Shown: positions 49,033-58,558 of the stretch, piece after piece
How positions within the stretch are numbered: position 1 is the first letter of the stretch
How the letters are laid out: every line of letters begins with the position of its first letter
Assembly (NCBI GenBank): GCA_965213645.1
Contig: CBDBZX010000002.1
Coordinates: 930,001 to 994,000 of the forward strand
DNA from: CBDBZX01 sp965213645
Lineage (GTDB): Bacteria > Deinococcota > Deinococci > Deinococcales > Trueperaceae
DNA: 64,000 nt
Direction of reading: 5' to 3'
Notes under the pieces: model-generated
The model's database searches: none
Told to the model about the DNA's origin: nothing
What the model saw: only the letters and a program-made list of their open reading frames with translations
Program-made: the position numbers and the translations under genes

Positions 49033-52000
49033 GTGACCGATATTCACACACACGTACGAACACAACTCGAAAAACGCATCCTCGTCTTAGACGGCGCGAT
49101 GGGCACGACCATTCAGCAGCACACACTCTCAGAAGCGGATTTCCGCGCCGAGCGTTTCAAAAACCACACACACCTCTTAGCGGGCGCAAACGATTTGCTC
49201 TGTCTGACCCAACCTCATCTCATCGAAGGGATTCACCGGGCGTATTTAGCGGCGGGGGCGGACATCATAGAGACCAACACCTTTAACGCCACCTCGGTCG
49301 GGCTCGCCGAGTACGGACTCGGTGAGGTCATCTACGAGTTGAACGTCGAAGCCGCCCGCCTCGCCCGCCGCGCCGCCGACGCCTTTTCGACACCGGACAA
49401 ACCACGCTTTGTCGCCGGTGCCATCGGCCCGACGAACCGCACCTCGAGCATGTCACCCGATGTGAACAACCCCGGCTTTCGCGCCGTAGATTTCGACGAC
49501 CTCGTGACCGCTTACAGCGAGCAGATACGCGGGCTCATGGACGGCGGCGCGGACCTCTTGCTGATCGAGACGGTTTTCGATACGCTCAACTGTAAAGCAG
49601 CCCTGTTCGCCGCCGAAGAGGTCTTTGAGCAACAAAGCAAGCGGTTGCCGCTGATGATTTCGGGGACGATTACCGACGCGAGCGGGCGCACGTTGTCGGG
49701 ACAGACTTTAGAGGCGTTTTGGATTTCGGTCTCGCACGCGCCTTTACTCTCCACCGGGCTCAACTGTGCGTTGGGACCGGAGGCACTGCGTCCTTATGTC
49801 GAAGAGTTGTCACAGCTTGCGCCGATTTACACGAGCGTCCACCCAAATGCGGGTTTGCCGAATGCGTTTGGCGAGTACGACGAGACGCCGGAGATGATGG
49901 CGTCAACGTTGGAGACTTTTTTAGAGAACGGCTGGCTCAACATCGTCGGCGGGTGTTGCGGGACGACGCCGGAGCATATTGCGGCATTTGCGGCGGTGGC
50001 GGCGAAGTACGAGGCTCGAGTTCCACCGGAGGTTGAGCCGCGCCCCCGCTTCTCCGGCTTAGAACCCTTCATCATTCGCTCCGAAACAAACTTTGTCAAC
50101 GTCGGCGAGCGCACCAACGTCACGGGCTCGAAGAAGTTTGCGCGGCTCATCACCTCGGACAACTACGAGGAAGCCTTGTCCGTCGCCGCCAACCAAGTCG
50201 AGGGCGGAGCGCAGCTTATAGATGTGAACATGGATGAAGGGATGTTGGACTCCGAAGCAGCGATGGTCACGTTTTTGAACCTCATCGCCGCCGAGCCCGA
50301 CATCGCCAAGCTACCCATCATGGTGGACTCATCTAAGTGGTCGGTCATTGAAGCGGGCCTAAAGCGGCTCCAAGGCAAGGGCATCGTCAACTCGGTTTCC
50401 TTAAAAGAAGGCGAAGCGGTCTTCAAGCAGCAAGCGCGGCTCATTCGGCGCTACGGCGCGGCTGTTGTGGTGATGGCGTTCGATGAAACGGGTCAGGCGG
50501 ACACCTTTGAACGCCGCATCCAAATCTGCGAACGCGCCTATAATATTCTCGTGAATGAGGTCGGCTTTCCCCCACAAGACATCATCTTCGATCCGAATAT
50601 CTTAGCGATTGCCACGGGCATCGAGGAGCACCGCCGCTACGCGATTGACTTCATCGCGGCGACCCGCTGGATTAAAGCGAACCTCCCCCACGCACTCGTC
50701 TCGGGCGGCGTCTCGAACCTCTCCTTTTCGTTTCGCGGCAACAACGCCGTGCGCGAGGCGATGCACGCGGCCTTTCTCTATCACGCAGTGGACGCCGGGA
50801 TGGATATGGGCATCGTCAACGCGGGGATGTTAGAGGTCTACGCGGAAATCCCCAAAGACCTCTTAGAACTCGTCGAAGATGTCATCTTTGACCGCTGTGA
50901 GGACGCCACCGAGCGGCTGGTGGACTTCGCGGAAACGGTTAAAAGCAAGGGGAAAGTTGCGGTAAAAGATGAAACGTGGCGGCAGGAAAGTGTGCAGGAG
51001 AGGTTGTCGCACGCGCTCGTCAAAGGGATTACCGATTACATCGAGCAAGACGCGGAAGAGGCGCGTTCGTCCTACACGAAGACCTTAGAGATCATCGAAG
51101 GTCCGCTGATGGACGGCATGAACATCGTCGGCGACCTCTTCGGCTCGGGCAAGATGTTCTTGCCGCAGGTCGTAAAGAGTGCGCGGGTCATGAAAAAAGC
51201 GGTGGCGTACTTGCAGCCTTATTTAGAAGCTGAAAAGAACCTCGACCCCGACGCGCAAGGGAGCGGCAAAGGCAAAGTCGTGCTGGCAACCGTGAAGGGC
51301 GACGTGCACGACATCGGCAAAAATATCGTCGGTGTGGTCTTGGCGTGCAACAACTACGAAATCATTGACCTCGGCGTGATGGTCTCGGCGGCGAAGATTT
51401 TGCAAACTGCTAAAGATGAGGACGCGGACGTGATTGGGCTTTCAGGGCTGATTACGCCCTCGTTGGATGAGATGGTGCACGTCGCCAAAGAGATGGAGCG
51501 GCAGAAATTCAACGTGCCGCTTCTTATCGGTGGCGCGACGACCTCGAGGGCTCACACCGCCGTTAAAATCGCGCCTTCATATAGCAACCTGGCATTGCAC
51601 GTGCTGGACGCCTCGAGAAGCGTCTCCACCGTCTCCCGTTTGCTCGATTCGGACGCGAAAGAGGTTTTAGAAGCCGAAACTAGAACGCAATACGACAAGG
51701 TGAGAGCACAGTACGGCTCGAGGGAGAGTACGCGCAAACTCTTACCTCTTTCACAGGCGAGACAGCGTAAATTTAACTGGACGCAAACGGATACTACTAA
51801 ACCCTCTTTTCTAGGCACAAAGGTTTTAGAGAACTATCCTTTAGAAACGCTCGTCCCCTACATCGACTGGTCGCCCTTCTTCATCGCCTGGGAACTCGCA
51901 GGACGTTATCCGCAGATTTTAGAGGATGAAGTCGTCGGCGTGGAGGCTAAAAAGCTCTTTGCGGACGCGCAGAACCTCTTGAAAGAGATTGTCGAGAAGA

Positions 52001-52737
52001 AGTTATTGACGGCGAAAGCGGTCTTTGGGTTCTATCCGGCGAACAGCGTGGGGGATGACCTCGAGCTTTACACCGATGACACCCGCACGAACGTTTTGAC
52101 CTCTTTGCATACGCTGCGTCAGCAGGTCGGCAAGCGTGAAGGACAACCTAATTTAGCCCTTGCGGACTACGTCGCACCCAAAGATTCGGGCGTCGCGGAT
52201 TACATCGGCGGTTTCGCCGTCACCACAGGTCTCGGCGCAGATGAGCTTGCCCAAACGTTCGAAGCGGAACTCGACGACTACAGCGCCATCATGGTCAAAG
52301 CTTTAGCCGACAGGCTCGCTGAAGCCTTTGCCGAGCACCTCCACGAAAGGGTGCGCACCTCTTATTGGGGCTACGCGCCTGACGAGTCATTGGACAACGA
52401 CGCGCTGATTCGCGAACGCTACAGGGGCATTCGCCCCGCTCCCGGCTACCCCGCCTGCCCCGACCACACCGAGAAGGGCACGCTCTTTGACGTCTTAAAC
52501 GCCGAGCGCATCGGCGTTCACCTCACGGAGAGCTACGCCATGCACCCCGCCGCGTCGGTGTCGGGGCTTCTCTTCGCGCATCCCGAGTCGCGCTATTTTG
52601 CGGTGGGGAAAATCGGGCGTGACCAAGTTGAGGATTACGCGGCGCGGAAAAGGATGAGCGTGCGTGAGGTTGAGCGGTGGCTCGCGCCGAACTTGGGGTA
52701 TGAGCCGGAAGTGGTGGTCAAGCCTGTCGAGGTCTGA
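49033..52737 (+). CDS. metH: Cobalamin-dependent methionine synthase
   Basis: A 1234-residue four-module enzyme. Residues about 1-325 bind homocysteine, with zinc ligands in GLNCALGPE and GGCCGTTPEH. Residues about 345-640 bind methyltetrahydrofolate (FVNVGERTNVTGSKKF). Residues about 650-900 hold the cap and cobalamin domain, with DVHDIGKNIVG whose histidine ligates cobalt, and GLSGLITPS. The rest is the reactivation domain that binds S-adenosylmethionine (IRPAPGYPACPDHTEKG). Length matches the family. The start is GTG with an AGGTGAA site. It uses the product of MetF. No riboswitch was seen in its leader. Confidence 0.97.
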   Translation: MTDIHTHVRTQLEKRILVLDGAMGTTIQQHTLSEADFRAERFKNHTHLLAGANDLLCLTQPHLIEGIHRAYLAAGADIIETNTFNATSVGLAEYGLGEVIYELNVEAARLARRAADAFSTPDKPRFVAGAIGPTNRTSSMSPDVNNPGFRAVDFDDLVTAYSEQIRGLMDGGADLLLIETVFDTLNCKAALFAAEEVFEQQSKRLPLMISGTITDASGRTLSGQTLEAFWISVSHAPLLSTGLNCALGPEALRPYVEELSQLAPIYTSVHPNAGLPNAFGEYDETPEMMASTLETFLENGWLNIVGGCCGTTPEHIAAFAAVAAKYEARVPPEVEPRPRFSGLEPFIIRSETNFVNVGERTNVTGSKKFARLITSDNYEEALSVAANQVEGGAQLIDVNMDEGMLDSEAAMVTFLNLIAAEPDIAKLPIMVDSSKWSVIEAGLKRLQGKGIVNSVSLKEGEAVFKQQARLIRRYGAAVVVMAFDETGQADTFERRIQICERAYNILVNEVGFPPQDIIFDPNILAIATGIEEHRRYAIDFIAATRWIKANLPHALVSGGVSNLSFSFRGNNAVREAMHAAFLYHAVDAGMDMGIVNAGMLEVYAEIPKDLLELVEDVIFDRCEDATERLVDFAETVKSKGKVAVKDETWRQESVQERLSHALVKGITDYIEQDAEEARSSYTKTLEIIEGPLMDGMNIVGDLFGSGKMFLPQVVKSARVMKKAVAYLQPYLEAEKNLDPDAQGSGKGKVVLATVKGDVHDIGKNIVGVVLACNNYEIIDLGVMVSAAKILQTAKDEDADVIGLSGLITPSLDEMVHVAKEMERQKFNVPLLIGGATTSRAHTAVKIAPSYSNLALHVLDASRSVSTVSRLLDSDAKEVLEAETRTQYDKVRAQYGSRESTRKLLPLSQARQRKFNWTQTDTTKPSFLGTKVLENYPLETLVPYIDWSPFFIAWELAGRYPQILEDEVVGVEAKKLFADAQNLLKEIVEKKLLTAKAVFGFYPANSVGDDLELYTDDTRTNVLTSLHTLRQQVGKREGQPNLALADYVAPKDSGVADYIGGFAVTTGLGADELAQTFEAELDDYSAIMVKALADRLAEAFAEHLHERVRTSYWGYAPDESLDNDALIRERYRGIRPAPGYPACPDHTEKGTLFDVLNAERIGVHLTESYAMHPAASVSGLLFAHPESRYFAVGKIGRDQVEDYAARKRMSVREVERWLAPNLGYEPEVVVKPVEV

Positions 52738-52742
52738 GTCTG

Positions 52743-52755
52743 TATAATATTAAGT
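52743..52755 (+). promoter_or_regulatory. Leaderless -10 box for the Uma2 gene
   Basis: A consensus TATAAT, seven bases, then GTG. Confidence 0.65.
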
Positions 52756-53328
52756 GTGGCACCGACTCGAGCAACGCGACACGAACTAGGCGAACCTCAA
52801 AGCGTGCGCTTTAGCCTTCGAGATTACTACAGAATGGCTGAGGTCGGCGTCCTCAAAGCGGATAAACGCTATGAGCTTATTGATGGGGTAGTGCTAGAAC
52901 TGCACCCCATCAGCCCCGCCCACAACTACGCTGTCAAGAGCTTATCCGACCAACTCAGTGCGTGCGTCGGAGAAGACGCCACCGTCTTCTCGCAAGGTCC
53001 GCTCCAGGTTGATGAGAGCGAACCTCAACCTGATGTCATGCTCTTAAAGCCTCCTACTGAACAGTACCGACAGCGCCACCCTGTTCCCGCAGACGTTCTG
53101 CTCATCATCGAAGTCGCTAACGCTACCTTGCAAACAGACCGCACGGCCAAATTGCAACTCTATGCGGGCGCAGGTATCCCCAAATACTGGATTTTGAATC
53201 TGCAAAAGCCGCAGTTGGAGGTGCACCGCAACCCCGGTACACAAGAGGCGCGTTATAGAGAGGTCAAGACGCTGTTGGAAGAAGAGGTCGTGGTGTTTGG
53301 TGAATGTGAGGTGGCGTGGTGGGTATAA
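52756..53328 (+). CDS. Uma2 family (DUF820) PD-(D/E)XK endonuclease-like protein
   Basis: A 190-residue protein with RYELIDGVVLELHPISPAHNYAVKSLSDQLSA at the N-terminal end, then PQPDVMLLKPP and LLIIEVANATLQTDRTAKLQLYAGAGIPKYWILN, where Asp, Glu and Lys make the nuclease-like site. Uma2 proteins are abundant in cyanobacteria and Deinococcota in many copies, and their biological role is unclear. The GTG start is supported by the TATAAT box seven bases before it. It follows metH by 18 bases but appears to have its own promoter. Confidence 0.92.
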   Translation: MAPTRATRHELGEPQSVRFSLRDYYRMAEVGVLKADKRYELIDGVVLELHPISPAHNYAVKSLSDQLSACVGEDATVFSQGPLQVDESEPQPDVMLLKPPTEQYRQRHPVPADVLLIIEVANATLQTDRTAKLQLYAGAGIPKYWILNLQKPQLEVHRNPGTQEARYREVKTLLEEEVVVFGECEVAWWV

Positions 53329-53399
53329 ATCCACTTCAAAAGAATAAGTACAGCAGCTACGTGTAAGACACCTGGCATTTCGGAGGTGCGTGCGTCCCT

Positions 53400-53444
53400 T
53401 ACACTAATCTGATGTCTACCTCTCTCCGCCACATCAACCCATGA
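53400..53444 (+). promoter_or_regulatory. Leaderless -10 box and ten-codon leader ORF of the monooxygenase gene
   Basis: TACACT, six bases, then ATG at 53412 opening a frame MSTSLRHINP. Its TGA overlaps the ATG of the monooxygenase (ATGA, 53441-53444). The main start has no ribosome site, so translation may arrive by coupling from the leader ORF. Confidence 0.45.
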
Positions 53445-54556
53445 TTCTTATCGTCGGCGCAGGCCCCGCCGGACTCGCCACCGCTTATTACCTCCAGCAA
53501 AGAGGTTTGCCCTTTCAACTGTTGGAAAAAGAGACGGCGGGCGCAACCTGGCGGCAGCACTACGACCATCTGCATCTGCACAGCTTAAAAGAGGTCTCGG
53601 CGCTGCCGGGGCTGCCGATGCCCGAGCACTACCCACCCTTCCCGTCGGGTGAGCAGGTCGCGCAGTATCTAACGGATTACGCGGCGCATTTTAGTTTTCC
53701 TATCGCAAGCGGCGTCCAGGTCAAAGAGGCGCGTTACCAGGACGGTTGGCAGCTTATGACGACAAAGGGTCATTTTAATGCAGACGTTTTAGTCGCAGCG
53801 ACAGGCATTTGGAGCACGCCGCACCGTCCGCACTTTCCAGGCGAGAACGAGTTCACCGGGCAGATTCTCCACTCGAAGGACTACAAACGCCCCGAGCCTT
53901 TTGCGGGTCAGCGCGTGCTCGTCGTCGGTGTCGGCAACTCCGGCTCAGAGGTCGCGGTGGGGCTCGCTAGACAAGGCATCGAAGTAGACATCGCCGTGCG
54001 AAGTGGCGTGCGCATGGTTCCTTATCCGAAGTCGGAGACGTTGACGCGGTTGACGAGCTGGACGTTGCGCCATCTCCCCAGGGGCGTCGTTAATCGCCTT
54101 CTCAAGCTCTTCCAACGCGATTTTTCAGAGGTCGGCTTACCGCTTCCTGAGAGACCTATCGTGGACGTCTATCCTGTCGTCGGCTTCGGGTTGGTCGAAG
54201 AGGTCAAAGCGGGGCGCGTTCAAGTAAGAGCGGGGCTGTCGCACTTCTCCGAACGTGAAGTTCACTTTGAAGATGGGCAGTGTGAACATTACGATACGGT
54301 GATTTTGGCAACAGGCTATAGACCAAGCTTGAGTTTTTTAGAGGGAGTCGAAACGGATGACAGGGGCTTGCCGAGGTTGGAGCAAAACATAAGGAGCACC
54401 CAAAACCCCACCCTCTTCTGCGTCGGCTACCACTACCCCACCAACGAAGCGTGGTTTCAAGCGCTGCCCCGCGTGGCGAAAGAAGCGGCAGAGGAGATTG
54501 CGCGGGCGCACGTTAGAGCCGAGCACTGCAGCGGCGCGCTGGAGCGCGTAGCCTGA
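53441..54556 (+). CDS. Flavin-dependent monooxygenase-like NAD(P)-binding protein
   Basis: A 371-residue protein with two Rossmann motifs: FAD site LIVGAGPAGLATAYYLQQRG at the very N terminus and NADPH site VLVVGVGNSGSEVAVGLA near residue 160. Between them GIWSTPHRPHFPGENEFTGQILHSKDYKRPEPF matches the FMO/Baeyer-Villiger region, and TVILATGYRPSLSFLEG closes the FAD domain. The group includes CzcO-like proteins and YUC-type monooxygenases; the substrate is unknown. The first methionine has no ribosome site, but a short leader ORF ends on it. Confidence 0.9.
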   Translation: MILIVGAGPAGLATAYYLQQRGLPFQLLEKETAGATWRQHYDHLHLHSLKEVSALPGLPMPEHYPPFPSGEQVAQYLTDYAAHFSFPIASGVQVKEARYQDGWQLMTTKGHFNADVLVAATGIWSTPHRPHFPGENEFTGQILHSKDYKRPEPFAGQRVLVVGVGNSGSEVAVGLARQGIEVDIAVRSGVRMVPYPKSETLTRLTSWTLRHLPRGVVNRLLKLFQRDFSEVGLPLPERPIVDVYPVVGFGLVEEVKAGRVQVRAGLSHFSEREVHFEDGQCEHYDTVILATGYRPSLSFLEGVETDDRGLPRLEQNIRSTQNPTLFCVGYHYPTNEAWFQALPRVAKEAAEEIARAHVRAEHCSGALERVA

Positions 54557-54583
54557 CCATCTTTTCCCCGCTTCACCTCACGG

Positions 54584-54595
54584 TAGGCTCAGAGG
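54584..54595 (+). promoter_or_regulatory. Leaderless -10 box for the HAD phosphatase gene
   Basis: TAGGCT, six bases, then ATG. Confidence 0.55.
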
Positions 54596-55360
54596 ATGCT
54601 ATTAGCGTTTGATTTAGACAATACGATTATCACAGCGGACGACCGCTTGCCGGAAGAGATTGCGCGGGCGATTCGCTCGGCTAAGGACAAAGGACACACC
54701 GTCTGTGTCCTAACGGGCAGGCCGCACAGCTCCGCGATAGAGTTTGTGGAGCAGCTAGGCGTGACCTACTACAGCGTGAACAACGGGGCGCTCGTCGTGG
54801 GCAACGGTGAGGTGCTGGAGCGCATTGTGATTCCCGAGCGAGAGGTGCGCTCGCTCGCCGAAAGGTACACGGGGGATGAGCGGCTCGAGTACGCCTTCAT
54901 GCTAGGCGACACGATCTATGTACGCAATCCCAAGGATGAGCGCTGGACCTGGGCGCACACCTCGAACCGCAACGTCGAACCTTTTGAACACCGTGAGGTC
55001 ACAGAGGCCGACAAAATCGTCTTCAGTACCGACGGGCGCGGCGAGGTGATGATGCGCGACATCGAAGTGGCGCACCCTGAGTTGGTGTTGTACCTCTGGG
55101 GCGACGGCTTTTTAGAGGTCACAGGCAAGGGGGCGCACAAGGGTGCGGCGTTGGGGCGTCTTTCCCAAACGCTCTGTATTCCGCAGAGCGAGACCGTCGC
55201 CTTCGGTGACGGCGTCAACGACGTAACGATGTTGCAGTGGGCCGGGCGCAGTGTGGCGGTAGGTCACGCCTACGAAGAGGTCAAAGACGTTGCCGACGAG
55301 CACATCCCCTCACCTGAAGAGGGCGGCGTGGCGAGGTGGCTGGAGCGGAACCTTCTCTGA
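54596..55360 (+). CDS. HAD-IIB (Cof-type) phosphatase
   Basis: A 254-residue hydrolase. AFDLDNTI gives the nucleophile Asp6 and the acid Asp8. VLTGRPHSSA is motif II, and FGDGVNDVTMLQWAG near residue 200 is the metal-binding motif IV. The cap domain sits between motifs II and III, as in Cof/YbiV proteins, which dephosphorylate sugar phosphates, FMN or similar. Substrate unknown. It starts six bases after TAGGCT. It converges with the VTT gene 29 bases away. Confidence 0.92.
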   Translation: MLLAFDLDNTIITADDRLPEEIARAIRSAKDKGHTVCVLTGRPHSSAIEFVEQLGVTYYSVNNGALVVGNGEVLERIVIPEREVRSLAERYTGDERLEYAFMLGDTIYVRNPKDERWTWAHTSNRNVEPFEHREVTEADKIVFSTDGRGEVMMRDIEVAHPELVLYLWGDGFLEVTGKGAHKGAALGRLSQTLCIPQSETVAFGDGVNDVTMLQWAGRSVAVGHAYEEVKDVADEHIPSPEEGGVARWLERNLL

Positions 55361-55389
55361 CTTCGCCTCAAATTATGTCAGATACAGAC

Positions 55390-56160
55390 TCAAGCCTCTT
55401 CCAAACTCTCATCACTCCTGCGCCTATCCCACACCACATACGCCACAAAAATTGCCAAGCTCACGACCGAGACCCACAAAAGCCCGACCTCGAGCCTCTC
55501 TATATCCGCCCCCAACCAAGCGATGAGCACGGTTAAAGGAAGCGTACCCGCCCCCGTCGCTACGATGAAACGCAGGTAGCCCATCTCGGCAAGCCCCGCG
55601 ACTAAACTCACCGCGTCGGTGGACAGAGCCGGGGAGATGCGAGCGGCGATAATGGCCCAAATCCCGTATTCATGGACGAACCCCTCGACTTTTTTCTCGG
55701 TGCTTTGGCCGATGAGTTTATCCACCGTAACAGGGCCTAACGCGCGTCCGATAGCAAAGGCGACCGTTGCTGAAACGAGCAGCCCCACCCAGGTGAGCAC
55801 GCCGCCCCAGAAGGGTCCAAACGCCAAGACCGTCACGACCATGATGACGACCGAGGGGATAAACGCCAACACAGTCTGCATGATCATCAGCAGCAAGATC
55901 ACGACAGGACCCCACGCGCCGAAGCCGTCCACCCACGTCTCGAGCCGCTGCCTATCGCCGCTCAGTGAGATACTCACTGCCGTATCGACAAAGTCCCGGA
56001 AACCAGGCCAAATAAGGTAGAGCAGCGCGAAGAAAATGAGGAGCCCCAAGGGGATGAGCCAGGTTAGTTTACTCTGTTCGCGCTCACTCCTTGAATCTTT
56101 CTCGGGACTCGTTTGTTCGCTGCTGGTTGCCTCTTTATCCCTTATCTTTTGGTCACTCAT
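55390..56160 (-). CDS. TVP38/TMEM64 (VTT domain) membrane protein
   Basis: A 256-residue protein. An acidic and basic N terminus of about 30 residues precedes helices LTWLIPLGLLIFFALLYLI and WGPVVILLLMIMQTVLAFIPSVVIMVVTVLAFGPFWGGVLTWVGLLVSATVAFAIGRALG (the DedA-like core with F-x-G and GR motifs), then IARISPALSTDAVSLVAGLAEMGYLRFIVATGAGTLPLTVLIAWLG. VTT proteins are suspected phospholipid scramblases or transporters. The AR-SP-ST motif corresponds to the conserved arginine re-entrant loop. Monocistronic. Confidence 0.92.
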   Translation of the reverse strand: MSDQKIRDKEATSSEQTSPEKDSRSEREQSKLTWLIPLGLLIFFALLYLIWPGFRDFVDTAVSISLSGDRQRLETWVDGFGAWGPVVILLLMIMQTVLAFIPSVVIMVVTVLAFGPFWGGVLTWVGLLVSATVAFAIGRALGPVTVDKLIGQSTEKKVEGFVHEYGIWAIIAARISPALSTDAVSLVAGLAEMGYLRFIVATGAGTLPLTVLIAWLGADIERLEVGLLWVSVVSLAIFVAYVVWDRRRSDESLEEA

Positions 56161-56384
56161 CTCTCGCCCCCAAATTCAAATCTAAAACTATCTCTACACG
56201 ACATCTTTCGCATTGCTGCTAAAATCACATTACTGCCAAGAGCATAGCGCAGCGCAGCGTTTTAAGAATGGGGCTCGAGGACAAAACAGAAACCACGAGC
56301 GAATAGTGCACCTCACCGGATGAGCGTGTCTGTATGATGGGCTGCGCGAACGGGCGCGTGCTAGGGTAGAACTAAGGGGTAACT

Positions 56385-57467
56385 ATGTCCGATCTAAGCC
56401 GCACACTACTCGTTATCATCGCCCTCGTGTTGGGCGTAACGGCGCTCAGCTTGGCGCAAGTTATCATCATGCCGCTCGCTTTTGCGGGCGTGCTCGTCAT
56501 CCTCTTTCAGCCCTTACAGCGGTGGCTTAATAGACGGCTGCCGACCTGGTTGAGCCCCTTTCTCGTGACGTTCGCTGTCGTCGCGCTGCTCGGGCTCTTC
56601 TGGGTCATCCTCTCTTACAGCGTGTCCGTGGTCGCCGTAGAAGTACCTGACTACACCGCACGCTTAGAGTCACGCTTGCAGCTATGGGAAACGCGACTTT
56701 CTCGTTTAGGGTTCTCGCTGCCGCAGGTGGGCGAGGGCGGCACCGCTTCCCTAGCGCAGGGAGCGCTGAGCGCTCTAGGCAGCGTGGCGGCGTCCTTTAC
56801 GAGCACGGTTTTGGTCATTACGATTCTGCTTTTCTTGCTGCTCGAGCTTGGCCCTTTACGCCTCAAGTTGGAACAAGTCATGCGCCAAGCGGAGCGCCAG
56901 AAGTTCTCTCACGCCCTCAAGCAGATGACCTGGAAGCTCTCGCGTTACGCTTGGGTCACGGTGCTCATCAGCCTCGTTACCGGGCTTCTCACAACGCTCT
57001 GGTGCGTCTTGTTGGGCATCGAGTTTGCGTTTGTCTGGGGCATCATCAGCTTTCTGCTGAACTTCGTGCCGACGATCGGCTCGATCATCGCCGTCGTGCC
57101 GCCCACGCTCTTCGCGTTCGCCTTCGGCGGCGTGGGGCTCGGTCTAGCGACGCTCTTAGGGCTCGGCACGATGCAGTTCACCACAGGCAACTTTGTCGCG
57201 CCCAAGTTCATCGGCGAGGCGCTGCAACTCTCGCCGCTGGTCGTTCTTTTAGCCGTAGTCTTCTGGGGCTGGCTTTGGGGCATCGGCGGGGCGATTATCG
57301 GCGTGCCGCTTACGATGGCGATCGTGTTGGTCTGTCAGGAGTTCGACTCGCTGCGCAACATCGCGGTGCTGCTCAGTCAACCTAAGGTGGTGGACGACGT
57401 GGCGGTGCTCGAGCAGGCTCAGCTCAGCCCGTCAGGTCAAGCGGTTCAAAAAGCAGCGGAGGAGTGA
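56385..57467 (+). CDS. AI-2E family transporter (PerM/YdiK-like)
   Basis: A 360-residue membrane protein with about eight helices. The family segment WGIISFLLNFVPTIGSIIAVVPPTLFAFAFGG (near residues 220-250) with preceding GIEFAFV and the later NFVAPKFIGEALQLSPLVVLLAVVFWGWLWGIGGAIIGVPLTMAIVLVCQEF identify it. Members export autoinducer-2 or act as sodium/proton antiporters; which applies here is unknown. An acceptable ribosome site (AAGGGG) lies just before the ATG. The next gene has its own promoter. Confidence 0.92.
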   Translation: MSDLSRTLLVIIALVLGVTALSLAQVIIMPLAFAGVLVILFQPLQRWLNRRLPTWLSPFLVTFAVVALLGLFWVILSYSVSVVAVEVPDYTARLESRLQLWETRLSRLGFSLPQVGEGGTASLAQGALSALGSVAASFTSTVLVITILLFLLLELGPLRLKLEQVMRQAERQKFSHALKQMTWKLSRYAWVTVLISLVTGLLTTLWCVLLGIEFAFVWGIISFLLNFVPTIGSIIAVVPPTLFAFAFGGVGLGLATLLGLGTMQFTTGNFVAPKFIGEALQLSPLVVLLAVVFWGWLWGIGGAIIGVPLTMAIVLVCQEFDSLRNIAVLLSQPKVVDDVAVLEQAQLSPSGQAVQKAAEE

Positions 57468-57543
57468 GCCGCGCAGCAGCTTCAGTGAATTTTGATCTCA
57501 AAAAATGGAGTGTATATGCTGACTCTCGTTCCCTTCGTCCCTC

Positions 57544-57574
57544 TTGACGTATCCCACGACGCCTGCCCTATGAT
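57544..57574 (+). promoter_or_regulatory. Sigma-70-type promoter of the rhodanese gene
   Basis: TTGACG, a 19-bp spacer and TATGAT, 65 bases before the start codon. Confidence 0.6.
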
Positions 57575-57639
57575 GTCAGCCAGTACGCTTTAGTTATTGA
57601 GTCTTTATGTCAACATTGAACCGACTTTGAGGAGGAATT

Positions 57640-58494
57640 ATGGATTACGCCAACCCCGACGTACTCGTCTCAACTGACTGGGTTTTAGAGCACCACCAGG
57701 ACGCCAACGTGCGCCTTTTAGAGGTGGACGAGGATGTACTCTTGTACGATACCGGCCACATCCCCGGTAGCCAGAAGATCGACTGGCTCATCGACCTTTG
57801 GGACGACACCATGCGCGAGTTCGTGCAACCTGACGAGCTTGCCCAACTCTTCGAGCGCTTAGGTATTTCCAACGATACGACAGTCGTGCTCTACGGCGAC
57901 AAAAACAACTGGTGGGCAGCCTACGCCTTTTGGTTCTTCAAGTATAGCGGTCATGAGGACGTGCGGCTGATGAACGGCGGGCGGGTCAAGTGGATGTTGG
58001 AGGAAAAACCTATATCTAACGACGTGCCGAGCTACGAGAGAGGCTCCTACACACCAGGCCAGCGCAACCCCGATTTCCGCGCCTTCAAAGACGAAGTCTT
58101 GCAGCACCTTGACAAGGTCAAAGCAGGTCAAGGCGCAATGGTGGACGTGCGCAGCCCCGGCGAGTTCAGCGGCGAAGTCACGCACATGCCCAATTACCCG
58201 CAAGAGGGCGTCTTGCGCGGCGGCCACATCCCCGGCGCGAGCAACATTCCTTGGGCGAAAGCTGCCAACGAGGATGGGACATTCAAAAGCGCCGACGAAC
58301 TTAAAGAGATTTATGACGCAGAGGGCGTGACGGGCGACAAGGACATCATCGCTTACTGCCGCATCGCGGAGAGAAGTTCTCACTCGTGGTTCGTGCTCAA
58401 ATACCTCTTGGGCTACGAGAACGTCAAGAACTACGATGGGTCGTGGACGGAGTGGGGCAACAGCGTGGGTGTGCCGATTGAGAAGGGGAGCTAA
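57640..58494 (+). CDS. Thiosulfate/3-mercaptopyruvate sulfurtransferase (two-domain rhodanese)
   Basis: A 284-residue protein of two rhodanese domains. The N-terminal domain is inactive (no cysteine loop) and contains TGHIPGSQKIDWLIDLWDD and VVLYGDKNNWWAAYAFWFFKYSGHEDVRLMNGG. The C-terminal domain has the active loop YCRIAERSS with Cys240, and ends in NYDGSWTEWGN. The loop resembles thiosulfate sulfurtransferases (CRIGERS) of actinobacterial and Deinococcus type. It transfers sulfane sulfur to cyanide or thiol acceptors. GAGGAGG precedes the ATG, and a strong terminator follows. Confidence 0.94.
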   Translation: MDYANPDVLVSTDWVLEHHQDANVRLLEVDEDVLLYDTGHIPGSQKIDWLIDLWDDTMREFVQPDELAQLFERLGISNDTTVVLYGDKNNWWAAYAFWFFKYSGHEDVRLMNGGRVKWMLEEKPISNDVPSYERGSYTPGQRNPDFRAFKDEVLQHLDKVKAGQGAMVDVRSPGEFSGEVTHMPNYPQEGVLRGGHIPGASNIPWAKAANEDGTFKSADELKEIYDAEGVTGDKDIIAYCRIAERSSHSWFVLKYLLGYENVKNYDGSWTEWGNSVGVPIEKGS

Positions 58495-58520
58495 AGCTTC
58501 TAGCTTAGTTCAAGTAGGTT

Positions 58521-58558
58521 GCCGACAAAGGTTTCGTACCTTTGTCGGCGTTTCTTTT
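58521..58558 (+). terminator. Intrinsic terminator after the rhodanese gene
   Basis: GCCGACAAAGGT, a 5-base loop and its exact complement (12-bp stem), followed by GTTTCTTTT. The right arm contains the probable -35 box of hicA. Confidence 0.85.

Noticed and set aside
56684..57385. 233-codon plus-strand frame inside the AI-2E transporter gene
   Set aside because: Shadow in another frame; the transporter frame carries all family motifs.
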